Assembly (NCBI GenBank): GCA_016873405.1
Contig: VGXH01000006.1
Coordinates: forward strand, 1 to 15,305
Reading direction: 5' to 3'
From: a bacterium
GTDB taxonomy: Bacteria > Krumholzibacteriota > Krumholzibacteria > LZORAL124-64-63
DNA: 15,305 nucleotides
The position numbers were made by a program, and so were the translations under genes. This document shows, piece after piece, positions 14,225-15,305 of this stretch. The notes under the pieces are model-generated. The model was not told the origin of the DNA. It made no database searches and was given only the letters and a program-made list of their open reading frames with translations. Every line of letters starts with the position of its first letter. Positions within the stretch are counted from its first letter, which is position 1.

Positions 14225-15305
14225 GTGACCGGCGCCAGGACACCCGGCCGCCGGGCCGCGGCGATCGCCGGGCTGGGAGTGGCGCTGGCGCTCGGCGTGC
14301 TCTGGCCGGCCGTGCGCGCGCCGCTGCCGCTGCTGCCGACGGACGATCTCTACACGCACCTGTCGGTGGCGCGGCATCTGGCGCGGGGCGACGGCTTCCT
14401 GTGCGATGTCGCCTATCCCCTGTCCTTCGCCTGGCCGTGCGCGCGCTCCCTGCCGCAGCCGCTGGTGCACCGGCCCCCGGCCTGGCCCGCGGCGCTGGTC
14501 GTGCCGTACGCGCAGGCCGGGCCGGAGGGGGCGGACGTCGTCGCGGCGGTCCGGCGGCTGCAGATCGCGCTGCTGGCGCTCCTGGCCGGTCTCGGCGCCG
14601 CCGCCTGGGTCCGCCGCGATCGGCCGGGGGCCGCGGTCGCCTGGCTGGTGGCGCTGCTCGCCTGCCCGCTCCTGCCCTACGCGGTCGACTGGGGGCACAC
14701 GGAGCTGCCGGCGTCGGTGGTGCTGCTGGGCTGCTGGTGGCGGCACCGCGACGGCGCGCGCGCGCCCGGCGCGCTCGACGGCGCCGCCACCGCGGCGCTC
14801 GCGCTGCTGCGTCCGGAACTGGCCTGGCTGCCCCTGGCGTGGTGGGCGTGGCTGCGCCACCCGGCGGCGGGAGCGGGCGACCGGCGCGCGCGCCGCGGCC
14901 TGCTCGTCGCGCTGGCGGTGGCCGCCGCGTTGACGGCGCCCTGGCTCATGCGCAACGCGCGTCTGGCCGGCAACCCGCTGTTCAGCGTGCAGGCGGCCGC
15001 CGAACTGGCCAAGGACACGCGCGCCTGGCCGGGCTACGACGTCTACCGCCAGCTCGAGCCGCAGCCGCCCTGGCGCGCGCTGCGCGAGTACCCGCAGGCG
15101 GTGGCGCGCAAGACGGCGCGCGGGCTGCGCTTCTACGCGCGGGAATTCCCGGCGCTGCTGCCGTGGGCGGTGCCGGCGTTGCTGGCGGTCGGCGCCGTGG
15201 TCCGGCCGCGGGCGCCGCAGCGCCGGGCGCGCGCGCCGGCGGCGACGGCCCTCTGGTCGACAGTCGCGCTGGCCGCGCTCTACGCGCCGCTGGACCATTC
15301 GCTGC
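14225..15305 (+). CDS. Polytopic membrane protein, GT-C (GT39/ArnT-like) glycosyltransferase candidate (3' end cut by window)
   Basis: The frame is open from GTG 14225 to the window edge (360 codons, no stop), so the C-terminus is missing. It is Ala/Leu/Trp-rich with several hydrophobic spans: about 11-30, then near 112-127, 138-152, 195-208, 222-237 and 305-325. An acidic pair D40/D41 in TDDLYTHLSVARHLARGDGF sits just after the first span. This is where GT-C glycosyltransferases (ArnT/PMT/GT39 type) carry catalytic acids in the first periplasmic loop. Such enzymes move sugars from polyprenyl-phosphate carriers to lipids or proteins. The start follows the pyrE stop by 10 nt with a GAGG 8 nt upstream, so it is probably cotranscribed with pyrF-pyrE. 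Donor and acceptor are unknown; a general membrane protein of other function remains possible. Confidence 0.7.
   Translation, partial: MTGARTPGRRAAAIAGLGVALALGVLWPAVRAPLPLLPTDDLYTHLSVARHLARGDGFLCDVAYPLSFAWPCARSLPQPLVHRPPAWPAALVVPYAQAGPEGADVVAAVRRLQIALLALLAGLGAAAWVRRDRPGAAVAWLVALLACPLLPYAVDWGHTELPASVVLLGCWWRHRDGARAPGALDGAATAALALLRPELAWLPLAWWAWLRHPAAGAGDRRARRGLLVALAVAAALTAPWLMRNARLAGNPLFSVQAAAELAKDTRAWPGYDVYRQLEPQPPWRALREYPQAVARKTARGLRFYAREFPALLPWAVPALLAVGAVVRPRAPQRRARAPAATALWSTVALAALYAPLDHSL

Noticed and set aside
1..15305. CRISPR array, insertion sequence, attachment site or horizontally acquired island
   Set aside because: No repeat-spacer pattern, transposase, integrase or flanking repeats seen; composition and gene density look even throughout.

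Overview
The window is one contiguous stretch of very GC-rich bacterial chromosome, packed with 13 protein genes, two of them cut by the window edges. No mobile element, RNA gene, CRISPR array or sign of recent transfer was seen, and composition looks uniform. LptD shows a two-membrane (LPS-type) envelope. The response regulator-phosphatase and its kinase look most like the PorX/PorY-type proteins of Bacteroidetes, yet the DNA is far more GC-rich than typical Bacteroidetes. A high-GC lineage of the FCB group is therefore a reasonable guess (for example Gemmatimonadota-, Krumholzibacteriota- or Eisenbacteria-like), but the sequence alone does not fix the phylum.

Minus strand, read from about 12.53 kb leftwards: serS (TTG start) - sensor histidine kinase - PorX-like response regulator/PglZ phosphatase - tsaE - tsaB - rimI form a tight run. 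The stop/start junctions are ATGA overlaps at serS/kinase and tsaB/rimI, a 7-nt overlap at tsaE/tsaB, and gaps of 37 nt (kinase/porX) and 11 nt (porX/tsaE). After a 146-nt spacer with a possible promoter and a GC hairpin comes a second run: accD - folC - ROK sugar kinase - lptD. It is joined by a 7-nt gap, a GTGA overlap and a TGATG overlap. lptD runs off the left edge.

Plus strand, from about 12.8 kb rightwards: pyrF - pyrE - a polytopic membrane protein resembling GT-C/GT39 glycosyltransferases, which runs off the right edge. A 292-nt divergent intergenic region separates serS from pyrF.

Together the genes cover serine charging of tRNA, two components of t6A tRNA modification plus RimI, fatty-acid and folate precursors, the last two steps of UMP synthesis, and outer-membrane LPS export. 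A two-component system is embedded among these housekeeping genes. The points most worth a second look are this kinase/PorX-like pair, with a glycine where the alkaline-phosphatase superfamily normally has a metal-binding histidine, and an LptD with an unusually long OstA-like N-terminal half. Seven of the 13 genes start with GTG or TTG.
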